From: Pseudarthrobacter enclensis
GTDB taxonomy: Bacteria; Actinomycetota; Actinomycetes; Actinomycetales; Micrococcaceae
DNA length: 64,000 bases
Reading direction: 5' to 3'
Assembly: GCF_001457025.1 (NCBI RefSeq)
Contig: NZ_KQ758604.1
Coordinates: forward strand, 1 to 64,000
Part shown: in pieces, positions 1 to 8,534 of the stretch
Layout of the letters: every line of letters starts with the position of its first letter
Position numbering within the stretch: the stretch's first letter is position 1
Notes under the pieces: model-generated
The model's input: only the letters and a program-made list of their open reading frames with translations
What the model was told of the DNA's origin: nothing
The model's database searches: none
Program-made: the position numbers and the translations under genes

Positions 1-320
<320 letters not shown>

Positions 321-544
321 AAACAGACACAACCAAAACCAGTGGAAATAACACCAGAAAAAGCTGCACAAAATTTGAAACCAGCTGTAAAAACCATGCC
401 AACCACGGGGTGGCGGCACAGCCAAAACAACCAATAAAACAATTGGTATCAACAAACTTGGCACACTATTGAGTTCTCAAACAACAGACACACCCGGCAC
501 CACCCAAACAATTCCGTTCAGGATCGCTCCGGAGCAACTTTTCA
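321..544 (-). promoter_or_regulatory. rrn operon leader with conserved processing/antitermination element
   Basis: Transcribed leader between the rrn promoter and the 16S 5' end; no gene. At 462-480 the minus strand reads TTGAGAACTCAATAGTGTG, an element typical of actinobacterial rrn leaders and thought to act in antitermination or rRNA processing. The rest is AT-richer than the window average, as usual for rrn leaders. Assignment of the element is by recognition of the motif; the mechanism is inferred. Confidence 0.7.
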
Positions 545-573
545 AACTTACCGGCTGAATTCTTCCGTGTCAA
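545..573 (-). promoter_or_regulatory. rrn promoter (sigma-70 type)
   Basis: On the minus strand a perfect -35 TTGACA (568-573) is followed after 17 bp by TAAGTT as -10 (545-550). It lies about 225 bp upstream of the 16S 5' end and is the strongest consensus promoter I see in the window. The stretch 574-725 upstream holds only a short TTGGCC/GGCCAA hairpin (667-683) and no gene. Confidence 0.8.
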
Positions 574-725
574 ATCGGCATCCGCAACCTTCATCGCCGT
601 GAAGCTTTGTTGGTTGGTTTTCCGTCTGACTCGGTGGATCAGCGCGGAAATAAACTCTACCACCCCTTGGCCAGAAAGGCCAACCCGTGTGCCGGGCGGC
701 TTTCGGACCGGGTGGCCGGGGAGGT

Positions 726-762
726 GGAGAAGCCCGGAATCACGCGGATTCCGGGCTTCTCC
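726..762 (-). terminator. Intergenic hairpin after the mak-glgB gene
   Basis: Perfect 16-bp inverted repeat (726-741 with 747-762, 5-nt loop), 33 bp past the stop of the maltokinase-GlgB gene. No clear U-tract follows, so it may be a weak or Rho-assisted terminator. It separates the glucan operon from the rrn promoter on the same strand. Confidence 0.65.
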
Positions 763-794
763 ATACCGGGCCGGCCGGTGGGATAGCTGCCTGT

Positions 795-3700
795 TTAGGG
801 AGCGGCGGGCGCACCCGGCTTGAAGTAGGAAGCACCCAGCGGGGGCAGCGTCACGGTCAGCGTCGCGGGCTGGCCGTCCTGGCCTTCGTCAGTGGCTTTC
901 AGCTCGCCGGTGTTGAGCACGCCCGAACCTCCGTACGTGGTGTGGTCCGTATTCAGCACCTCGGTCCAGGCGCCGGCAGTCGGTACTCCGAGGGTGTAAC
1001 CGACGTGCGGGGCACCGGAGAAGTTGATGGCGCAGACCACCGGGTTTCCCTCGGCGTCCCGGCGGATGAACGACAGGACGTTGCGGTCCGCGTCTCCGCC
1101 GTTGATCCACTGGAACCCGCCGGGCTCGTTGTCCCGGGTGTAGAAGGACGGGGTGGACTTGTAGACCTCGTTCAGGTCCTTGGTCAGGAGCTGCAGGCCC
1201 TTGTGCGCCGGAATGTCGGCCAGCCACCAATCCAGCCCGTGCTGCTCAGACCATTCGGCTTCCTGGCCGAATTCGGTTCCCATGAAGATCAGCTGCTTTC
1301 CGGGGTGCGCCCACTGGTAGGCCAGGAAGGCACGCAGGTTCGCCAGCTGCTGCCACCGGTCCCCCGGCATCTTGCGGAGCATCGAGCCCTTGCCGTGGAC
1401 TACCTCGTCGTGGCTGATGGGCAGCAGGAAGTTCTCGGTGAAGGCGTACACCAGCGAGAACGTCAACGTGCCGTGGTGCCACTTGCGGTTGATCGGGTCT
1501 TCGGACGCGTACTTCAGGCTGTCGTGCATCCAGCCCATATTCCACTTGAGGCCAAACCCGAGTCCGCCATGGCTGGTGGGCGCGGTGACGCCGGGGAAAG
1601 CAGTGGACTCCTCGGCGATCATGACCGCACCCGGGTGGGTCTTGTAGACCGTGGCGTTGACTTCCTGGAGGAAGGAGATTGCTTCCAGGTTCTCGCGGCC
1701 GCCAAAGCGGTTGGGCCGCCACTGCCCGTCCTGCCGGGAGTAGTCCAGGTAGAGCATGGACGCCACGGCATCGACGCGCAGTCCGTCGATGTGGAACTCA
1801 TCGAGCCAGTAGAGGGCGTTGGCCACCAGGAAGTTCCGGACCTCGGTGCGGCCGAAGTCGAAGATCAGCGTGCCCCAGTCAGGGTGTTCACCCAGGGTTG
1901 GATCCGCGTGCTCGTACAGCGGCTCGCCGTCGAAGCGGGCCAACGCCCAGGAGTCCTTGGGGAAGTGCGCCGGCACCCAGTCCAGGAGCACCCCAATGCC
2001 GGCCTGGTGCAGGGTATCAACGAGGTAGCGGAATTCGTCCGGGTGGCCAAAGCGGGAGGTCGGCGCGAAATAGGACGTGACCTGGTAGCCCCAGGACCCG
2101 CCGAAGGGGTGCTCCGCTACGGGCATGAATTCAACGTGGGTGAACCCGAGCCACTTGACGTACTCCACGAGCTCCTTGGCCAGCTCCCGGTACCCCAGGC
2201 CAAGGCGCCAGGACCCCAGGTGGACTTCATAGACGCTCATGGCCGAGTTGTGCGGATCCCGCCCGGCACGGGCCTGCATCCACTCGTCATCCTTGAAGGC
2301 GTAGGAGGGCTCCACCACCCGTGAGGCGGTCAGCGGAGGCACCTCCGTCCCGAAGGCGAGCGGGTCGGCTTTCTCCACCCAGTGCCCCGACCGGGTCCGG
2401 ATCTCGAATTTGTAGCACGCCCCTGCCATAACCCCGGGAACAAAGATTTCCCACACGCCGGAGGAGCCGAGTGACCGGAGGGAATGTTCGCGGCCGTCCC
2501 AGCCGTTGAAGTCGCCCTTGACCCGGACTGCCTGCGCGTTGGGTGCCCACACGGCGAAGGAGACACCATCCACGTCTCCCAGCGACGATTTGTAGTGCTG
2601 GACATGCGCGCCCAGGACCTTCCACAGCTTCTCGTGCCGGCCCTCCCCGATCAGGTGCAGGTCGACTTCGCCCACGGTGGGGAGGTAGCGGTACGGCTCG
2701 TCCACCGTGACAGGTTCCGCCCCGGGGTAGGTGACGGAAAGCCGGTAGTCCGGCACATGGCCACGTTCCAGCGGCTCCAGCACTGCCACCCACGCGCCGT
2801 GTGCCTCATGCTGCATGGGCGTTTCACCGGCGGCGGTGACCACCGTAACGGACTCTGCAAGGTGCTTCACGGTGCGAATGGTGACGTGGCCGTAGTCGTC
2901 CAGGTGCGCCCCCAGTACGGAGTGCGGCGCGTGGTGCTCCCCGTTGGCGATCTTGCCAAGGGTGCCTTCGTCCACGGGGAGCGGCGCTCCCGGCCGGTCT
3001 GTTCGTGCAGTGCCTGTCATTTCGTTACCTTCCGATGCTGCACCGGCGGTGTCGCCGGTGCTGTTGCCGCCAAGGAGCCGCCTGGAGGCGCTTACTGGGA
3101 TCGCCAGCCAGTCGGGCCTGTTCCGCATTTCATAAACAACTTCGTACAGGGCCTTGTCCAGCCACAATGCCACAAAGAGCGGTGAAGTCCGGTCCACGGT
3201 GCCCGGCGTGACGGCTGCGTAGCCTACCAGGAACGCGTCCGCGCAGTCGTCCACCCAGGAATCGGGCACCTGCGCGCCTTCCTGTTCGCGTTGCGCCGCC
3301 CCCGCGGCGTAATCGAAGGAGCGCAGCATCCCGGCAACGTCACGGAGCGGCAGGTCCGGGACGTTGCGTTCGTCGATGGGCCGCAGGGGCTCGCCTTCGA
3401 AGTCCAGGATGGCCCAGCGCGGATCACCGGCCGCGCGGGGCACCTGGAGGATCTGGCCCAGATGCAGGTCGCCGTGGATCCGCTGAAGCGGGCCGGCGCC
3501 CGCGCCGTCGAGCCCTTGCAGGAGTGCCTCAAGTGCGTGGTCGTAGGGGCCGACGGCGGGACCCGCTTCCGTCCATGCGGCGCGGATCCGCTGGGCTACC
3601 GCTGCACCGGCGTCAGCTTCCGATCCGGCGCCGGCCCCGGCCTCCGGGGTGTGCCCGAGGGTCTCGGCGAGCCGCTGGTGGACCGTGGCCGTGGCGGCTC

Positions 3701-4502
3701 CGAGCGCCCGCGCCTCAGCGGTGAAGTCCCTGCCGGAACGGGCGGCGTCGACGGCCAGGCGCCAGGCGTCGAGGCCGCCTGCCAGGAATTCGTGCGCCAC
3801 GGCGAGCTCGCCTTCCACCACGTGCGTTCCGGCCGTGGCCCCGGCCGCGTCCTTGTTGCCGCGTTCCAGCCATTCACCGCGGACCCAGCCGAGGGTGGCG
3901 GGGACTTCGGTGGTGCCGGCGGCCGTCAGTGCCGACCCCACCTCAACCTCGGGGTTGGCTCCGGCGGACAGCACGCGGAAGAACTTCACGATGGCGGCCG
4001 ATTCGCCGTCGTCAACGATGACCGAGGTATTGGACTGCTCCCCCGAGAGTACTTTCACGACGCCCTGCGCTGTGGGCAGCCGGTAATCGCCCGGCACCCG
4101 GTGGCCCGTTGCCGCGCCGGTGAGGGGCCTGGTCTCCTGCCTGATGAGTTCCAGCCAGGCGCCAATGAAGTCCGGGTCGTGGAGCGCGTCGTAGACCCAC
4201 GTCCGTGAAGGGTCCGTCCCGGCGGCCTGGCCCACCAGGGCCCTCTCCATCCCGGCCGCAGGCGCCGCCCGGAAGCTCAAGGGGACCTGTACCACGCTGG
4301 TGCGCCGGCCGCCGTCGGGCTGTTTCGTGGTGATGCCCAGCAGGAACACGGCGAGCCCTGCGTGCCCGGAGGGGTCTTCCAGTCCCAGGCTGCCTGCCTG
4401 GGACATTTCGAAGTCGGGGGTTTTGACGGGGAACCATCGCTGCTGCGGGAGCCATTCCTGCAGCAGCGCGGTCAGGGCGGGGGTGAGGATGGGCTGGTTC
4501 AT
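795..4502 (-). CDS. glgB: Maltokinase::1,4-alpha-glucan branching enzyme fusion
   Basis: A 1235-residue protein, much longer than a normal GlgB (about 730 aa). Residues about 1-475 are a maltokinase (Mak/Pep2): N-terminal cap, catalytic loop HGDLHLGQ (H343) and metal-binding DFE (D367). A linker rich in G, A and T (about 476-510) leads to a full GlgB: N-terminal CBM48-type domain, then a GH13 barrel with nucleophile D911 (DGLRVDAV), acid/base E964 (IAEES) and D1032 (SHDEV). Together these would phosphorylate maltose to maltose-1-phosphate with ATP, and branch the glucan that GlgE builds from it. It is the last gene of glgE-treS-mak::glgB, 3 bp after treS. All catalytic residues of both halves are present. 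The fusion is read directly from one open frame. Confidence 0.95.
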   Translation of the reverse strand: MNQPILTPALTALLQEWLPQQRWFPVKTPDFEMSQAGSLGLEDPSGHAGLAVFLLGITTKQPDGGRRTSVVQVPLSFRAAPAAGMERALVGQAAGTDPSRTWVYDALHDPDFIGAWLELIRQETRPLTGAATGHRVPGDYRLPTAQGVVKVLSGEQSNTSVIVDDGESAAIVKFFRVLSAGANPEVEVGSALTAAGTTEVPATLGWVRGEWLERGNKDAAGATAGTHVVEGELAVAHEFLAGGLDAWRLAVDAARSGRDFTAEARALGAATATVHQRLAETLGHTPEAGAGAGSEADAGAAVAQRIRAAWTEAGPAVGPYDHALEALLQGLDGAGAGPLQRIHGDLHLGQILQVPRAAGDPRWAILDFEGEPLRPIDERNVPDLPLRDVAGMLRSFDYAAGAAQREQEGAQVPDSWVDDCADAFLVGYAAVTPGTVDRTSPLFVALWLDKALYEVVYEMRNRPDWLAIPVSASRRLLGGNSTGDTAGAASEGNEMTGTARTDRPGAPLPVDEGTLGKIANGEHHAPHSVLGAHLDDYGHVTIRTVKHLAESVTVVTAAGETPMQHEAHGAWVAVLEPLERGHVPDYRLSVTYPGAEPVTVDEPYRYLPTVGEVDLHLIGEGRHEKLWKVLGAHVQHYKSSLGDVDGVSFAVWAPNAQAVRVKGDFNGWDGREHSLRSLGSSGVWEIFVPGVMAGACYKFEIRTRSGHWVEKADPLAFGTEVPPLTASRVVEPSYAFKDDEWMQARAGRDPHNSAMSVYEVHLGSWRLGLGYRELAKELVEYVKWLGFTHVEFMPVAEHPFGGSWGYQVTSYFAPTSRFGHPDEFRYLVDTLHQAGIGVLLDWVPAHFPKDSWALARFDGEPLYEHADPTLGEHPDWGTLIFDFGRTEVRNFLVANALYWLDEFHIDGLRVDAVASMLYLDYSRQDGQWRPNRFGGRENLEAISFLQEVNATVYKTHPGAVMIAEESTAFPGVTAPTSHGGLGFGLKWNMGWMHDSLKYASEDPINRKWHHGTLTFSLVYAFTENFLLPISHDEVVHGKGSMLRKMPGDRWQQLANLRAFLAYQWAHPGKQLIFMGTEFGQEAEWSEQHGLDWWLADIPAHKGLQLLTKDLNEVYKSTPSFYTRDNEPGGFQWINGGDADRNVLSFIRRDAEGNPVVCAINFSGAPHVGYTLGVPTAGAWTEVLNTDHTTYGGSGVLNTGELKATDEGQDGQPATLTVTLPPLGASYFKPGAPAAP

Positions 4503-4505
4503 TTA

Positions 4506-6302
4506 TCAGTCCTCTATCGACAGGATGGGCAGTGCCTGTGTGTAGGGCGAGGCCGGGTTGGATGCCGCGGACCGCAGCCGGAGCCAGAAGAAGTCGTGGC
4601 TTCCGAGGGTCAGCGTCAACGTTCCGTCCTCGTTGATCCCGGGGAAAATCTGGCCGCCGAAGACGTCGCGCAGTCCCCGTCCGGCGTAATCGGGGATCCG
4701 CAGCGTCGCGGCCACGGGGTGCTGAGACAAATTGAATGCGCAGAGGATGGTTTCCCCGTCCACCCCGGCGGAGTTGCCGCCCGGAAGCTCCCTGAGGTAA
4801 GCCAGGACGGCGTCGTGGTCGGCTTCGACGTGTTTGAACCTGCCGAGCCCGAAGGCGGGGTGGTTCCTGCGGACGCTGAGGATCTGCCGGGTCCACCGAA
4901 GCAGGGAACCGGAGTGTGCAGCTTCGGCTTCCACGTTGGCCATGCTGTAGTTGTAGACCAGCGACTGGATGGGCGGAAGGTAAAGCTTCCCGGGGTCTGC
5001 ATGCGAAAACCCCGCATTGCGGTCCGGGTTCCACTGCATGGGCGTACGGACGGCGTCGCGGTCCTCGAGCCAGATGTTGTCCCCCATGCCGATCTCGTCC
5101 CCGTAGTACAGGAACGGGCTCCCCGGCAGGGACAGCAGCAGGGCGTTGATCAGTTCTATCTCGGCCCGTGAGTTGTCCAGGAGCGGGGCCAGCCGCCGCC
5201 GGATGCCGATGTTGGCGCGCATGCGCGGGTCCGGCGCGTACCAGCCCAGCATCGCTGCGCGCTCATCGGCGGTGACCATCTCCAGGGTGAGTTCGTCGTG
5301 GTTGCGCAGGAACGTCCCCCACTGCGCGCCGTCGGGGATGTCCGGGGTGTCGCGCATGGTGGCGATGATGGGGGCAGCCTTCTGGTCCCGGAGGGCGTAG
5401 TACAGCCGCGGCATGATCGGGAAGTGGAAGGCCATGTGGCATTCGGGCTGCTCCTCCGTGCCGAAGTACTCCACGACCTCGTTGGGCGGCTGGTTGGCCT
5501 CGGCGATGATGACCCGGCCGGGGTAGCTTTCGTCCACCATGGCCCGCAGGTTGCGGAGGAACTCGTGGGTGGCCGGAAGGTTTTCGCAGTTGGTGCCTTC
5601 CTCCTCGAAGAGGTACGGGATGGCATCCGCCCGGAATCCGTCAATGCCCTGGTCCAGCCAAAAGCGCACCACATCGAAGAGCGCCTCGATGACTTTGGGG
5701 TTCTCGAAGTTCAGGTCCGGCTGGTGGCTGAAGAACCGGTGCCAGAAAAACTGCCGGCGGATGGGATCGAAGGTCCAGTTGGACTCCTCGGTGTCCACGA
5801 AGATGATGCGGGCGTCCTGGTACTTCTCGTCGGTGTCGCTCCAGACGTAGAAGTCGCCGTACGGACCGTCCGGGTCCCTGCGCGACTCCTGGAACCACGG
5901 GTGCTGGTCCGAGGTGTGGTTCAGCGGCAGGTCGATGATCACCCGGACGCCGCGTGCGTGGGCTTCTGCGACCAGGCGCTTGAAGTCGCTGATGGTCCCG
6001 AACTCGTCCAGCACGGAGTTGTAGTCCGAGATGTCGTACCCGCCGTCGCGCAGCGGGGACTGGAAGAACGGCGGCAGCCACAGGCAGTCCACGCCCAGCC
6101 ACTGCAGGTAGTCCAGCCGGTCGATGAGGCCGGAAAAGTCCCCGGATCCGTCGCCGTTGGCATCCGCAAAGGCCCGGACCAGCACTTCGTAGAAAACAGC
6201 CTTCCGGTACCACAGCGGATCATGCTGGAGGCCGGGAGCGTTCAGCTCAAAGGTGCTTTTCGGAGTGAAGTGCTGGCCGGAACTTTGCGGACTAAAGCTC
6301 AC
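4506..6302 (-). CDS. treS: Trehalose synthase / maltose alpha-D-glucosyltransferase
   Basis: GH13 enzyme that interconverts trehalose and maltose, feeding maltose to the maltokinase encoded next. The 598-residue length is normal for TreS. Nucleophile D226 (GFRADAI), acid/base E268 (AEANQ) and D336 (NHDEL) are visible. I place the start at GTG 6302 because it overlaps the glgE stop by 4 bp (GTGA) and has AGGAGA 9 nt upstream; the longer open frame continues into glgE in another frame and is not real. Middle gene of the glgE-treS-mak::glgB operon. Confidence 0.95.
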   Translation of the reverse strand: MSFSPQSSGQHFTPKSTFELNAPGLQHDPLWYRKAVFYEVLVRAFADANGDGSGDFSGLIDRLDYLQWLGVDCLWLPPFFQSPLRDGGYDISDYNSVLDEFGTISDFKRLVAEAHARGVRVIIDLPLNHTSDQHPWFQESRRDPDGPYGDFYVWSDTDEKYQDARIIFVDTEESNWTFDPIRRQFFWHRFFSHQPDLNFENPKVIEALFDVVRFWLDQGIDGFRADAIPYLFEEEGTNCENLPATHEFLRNLRAMVDESYPGRVIIAEANQPPNEVVEYFGTEEQPECHMAFHFPIMPRLYYALRDQKAAPIIATMRDTPDIPDGAQWGTFLRNHDELTLEMVTADERAAMLGWYAPDPRMRANIGIRRRLAPLLDNSRAEIELINALLLSLPGSPFLYYGDEIGMGDNIWLEDRDAVRTPMQWNPDRNAGFSHADPGKLYLPPIQSLVYNYSMANVEAEAAHSGSLLRWTRQILSVRRNHPAFGLGRFKHVEADHDAVLAYLRELPGGNSAGVDGETILCAFNLSQHPVAATLRIPDYAGRGLRDVFGGQIFPGINEDGTLTLTLGSHDFFWLRLRSAASNPASPYTQALPILSIED

Positions 6303-8380
6303 TGATGCATTCTCCTGACGCTCAGGATGTGTGCGGGCTCCACGTGCGGGTCGAGGCGGACGTAGTTGTATTCGCCCCATTCCCAGCTGTTGCCTGTCAG
6401 CAGGTCGTCCACGTGGAAGCCGCCGCCCGGCGTGCGGTCCTGGGGGTCCAGTTCCAGGGCTGCCAGGTCCAGGACCACGCTGCATTCCTTGGTGACGTGC
6501 GGATCCACGTTCACCACCACGATGATGGTGTCCTTGGAGCCGTCCGGAAGCGTCTTGTGCTTCGAGTAGACCACCGTGGAGTCATCCGTGCTCTGGTGCA
6601 CCGTCAGGTTCTGCAGGTCCTGCAGGGCCGGGTGGTCGCGCCTGATGTGGTTCAGCCGGGTGATGTAGGGGGCCAGCGTGCGCCCCGATTCCGCGGCAGC
6701 GTCCCAATCGCGTGCCTTGTACTCGAACTTTTCGTTGTCGATGTACTCCTCGGCTCCCGGACGGGCCACGTGCTCGTACAGCTCGTAGCCCGCGTAGACG
6801 CCCCACAGGGGGCTGGCCGTGGATGCCAGCACTGCCCTGACCCGGAAGGCTGCCGGGCCGCCGTACTGGAGGTACTCGGTGAGGATGTCCGGGGTGTTGA
6901 CGAAGAAGTTGGGCCGGAAGAACGCCGGTGATTCGTGGCTGACTTCGTGGAAGTACTCCTCGATTTCCTTCTTCGTGTTGCGCCACGTGAAGTACGTGTA
7001 GGACTGCTGGAACCCTGCCCTGCCCAAGGCGTGCATCATGGCCGGCCGGGTGAAGGCCTCCGCCAGGAAGACCACGCCGGGTTCTGCTTTATTGACTTCC
7101 GCAATGAGCCATTCCCAGAACCACACCGGTTTGGTGTGCGGGTTATCAACACGGAAAATTTTCACGCCGTGGCTCACCCACAACAGGACAATCCGCAGAA
7201 TTTCCCGGGAAAGCCCCTCAGGGTCATTATCGAAATTCAGGGGATAAATGTCCTGGTACTTCTTGGGGGGATTTTCGGCGTAGGCAATGCTGCCGTCAAC
7301 GCGGGTGGTGAACCATTCCGGATGTTCGGACACCCAGGGGTGGTCCGGTGCCGCCTGCAGCGCCAGGTCCAGGGCCACTTCGAGGCCGAGTTCGTTGGCC
7401 CGGGCCACGAAGGCGTCGAAGTCCTCGAACGTTCCCAGGTCGGGGTGGATGGCGTCGTGGCCGCCCTCGGCTGCGCCTATGGCCCACGGGGAGCCGGGAT
7501 CGTGCGGCCCGGCCACCAGGGTGTTGTTGGGGCCCTTGCGGTGCTGGACGCCGATGGGGTGGATGGGCGGCATGTACAGCACGTCGAAGCCCATCGCGGC
7601 CACGGCGTCGAGCCGGCGGGCGGCCGTGCGGAAGTTTCCAGAGGTCCAGGCTCCCGTGCTGTGGTCCTTGACGGCACCCTCCGAACGGGGGAAAAACTCG
7701 TACCACGCGCCGCGGCCGGCACGGTCCCGCTCTACCAGGAGCGGGTACTTCTGTGAAACGGTAACCAGCTCCCGGATGGGCTGGTGTGCCACAACGCCGG
7801 CGACGTCGTGCCCGAATCCGGCTGCCAGCCGCTCCTCGGTGCTGAGGGACTGGTCAGCCAGCTTGTCGGCTGCCGCCCGGAGGACGCCCTGGTCCCAGTC
7901 GCTGCGGAAGTCCTCGGCGGACGCTTCGCGCAGCAGGGCGGCACCTTCGGCGAGCATGAGCTCGACGTCGATGCCGGCGTCGATCTTCACCTCGGCGTTG
8001 TGGCGCCAGGTGCCGTAGCGGTCATGCCACGCTTCGATGACGAAGGACCAGTTGCCGGTTTCCGACGGCGTGAGGATGCCTTCCCAGCGGTCCGTGCCCA
8101 TGCCGCGTTCCCCGCGGGGCGGTGCCAGGCGGACGCGCTGGCGTTCGGCGCCGGAGGGATCCAGCAGCACGGCGCTGACGCCCAGCTGGTCATGTCCCTC
8201 CCGGAACGCGGTGGCTCCCACCACGATCCCCTCGCCGGGCAGGGCCTTGGCGGGAAACTTCCCGCCCTCGACGACAGGCTCAACTGCAGTGATCGGAAAA
8301 CGTCCGAACCGCAGCCCGTCGGTGATCTGTCCCTTTGGCATTTTCTTCGAAGCGGCACTGGTTACTGAGTTAGTCGTCAC
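6299..8380 (-). CDS. glgE: Alpha-1,4-glucan:maltose-1-phosphate maltosyltransferase
   Basis: GH13 enzyme that transfers maltosyl units from maltose-1-phosphate to the non-reducing end of alpha-1,4-glucans, the key step of the GlgE pathway. 693 residues. An N-terminal beta-sandwich domain precedes the barrel. The nucleophile motif [10 protein letters not shown] (D412) and acid/base LAEAFT (E441) are both present. The start is GTG at 8380 with no strong Shine-Dalgarno, so it is somewhat uncertain. First gene of the operon with treS (4-bp overlap) and mak::glgB; divergent from glgP. Confidence 0.95.
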   Translation of the reverse strand: MTTNSVTSAASKKMPKGQITDGLRFGRFPITAVEPVVEGGKFPAKALPGEGIVVGATAFREGHDQLGVSAVLLDPSGAERQRVRLAPPRGERGMGTDRWEGILTPSETGNWSFVIEAWHDRYGTWRHNAEVKIDAGIDVELMLAEGAALLREASAEDFRSDWDQGVLRAAADKLADQSLSTEERLAAGFGHDVAGVVAHQPIRELVTVSQKYPLLVERDRAGRGAWYEFFPRSEGAVKDHSTGAWTSGNFRTAARRLDAVAAMGFDVLYMPPIHPIGVQHRKGPNNTLVAGPHDPGSPWAIGAAEGGHDAIHPDLGTFEDFDAFVARANELGLEVALDLALQAAPDHPWVSEHPEWFTTRVDGSIAYAENPPKKYQDIYPLNFDNDPEGLSREILRIVLLWVSHGVKIFRVDNPHTKPVWFWEWLIAEVNKAEPGVVFLAEAFTRPAMMHALGRAGFQQSYTYFTWRNTKKEIEEYFHEVSHESPAFFRPNFFVNTPDILTEYLQYGGPAAFRVRAVLASTASPLWGVYAGYELYEHVARPGAEEYIDNEKFEYKARDWDAAAESGRTLAPYITRLNHIRRDHPALQDLQNLTVHQSTDDSTVVYSKHKTLPDGSKDTIIVVVNVDPHVTKECSVVLDLAALELDPQDRTPGGGFHVDDLLTGNSWEWGEYNYVRLDPHVEPAHILSVRRMHQ

Positions 8381-8469
8381 AGGCTCGACGTTAGCGAGAA
8401 ATGGCCAGGAATGCTAAGCCTGCTCACTGTATTTTGTTGTGCCGCGCTTCATTTCCTCCACGTCTCCTG

Positions 8470-8485
8470 TCATTTACGCAAATGA
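8470..8485. promoter_or_regulatory. Small palindrome in glgE/glgP divergent region
   Basis: TCATTT-acgc-AAATGA lies between the divergent starts of glgE and glgP. Such a placement would suit an operator controlling both, but the element is short and no regulator gene is adjacent, so this is only a pointer. Confidence 0.25.
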
Positions 8486-8534
8486 AACCCAAAGCTGGTT
8501 CCGGCCGCGCAGGTTGTCCGTTAGTGTGACGCAG

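Noticed and set aside
466..663. Short minus-strand frame in the rrn leader
   Set aside because: Covers the rrn promoter and leader; the coding appearance is coincidental.
687..2324. 545-residue plus-strand frame across the glgB terminator
   Set aside because: Antisense to the GlgB catalytic domain and runs through the terminator hairpin.
4012..5034. 340-residue frame spanning the treS-mak junction
   Set aside because: Out of frame with both genes and Arg/Pro-rich; a shadow frame.
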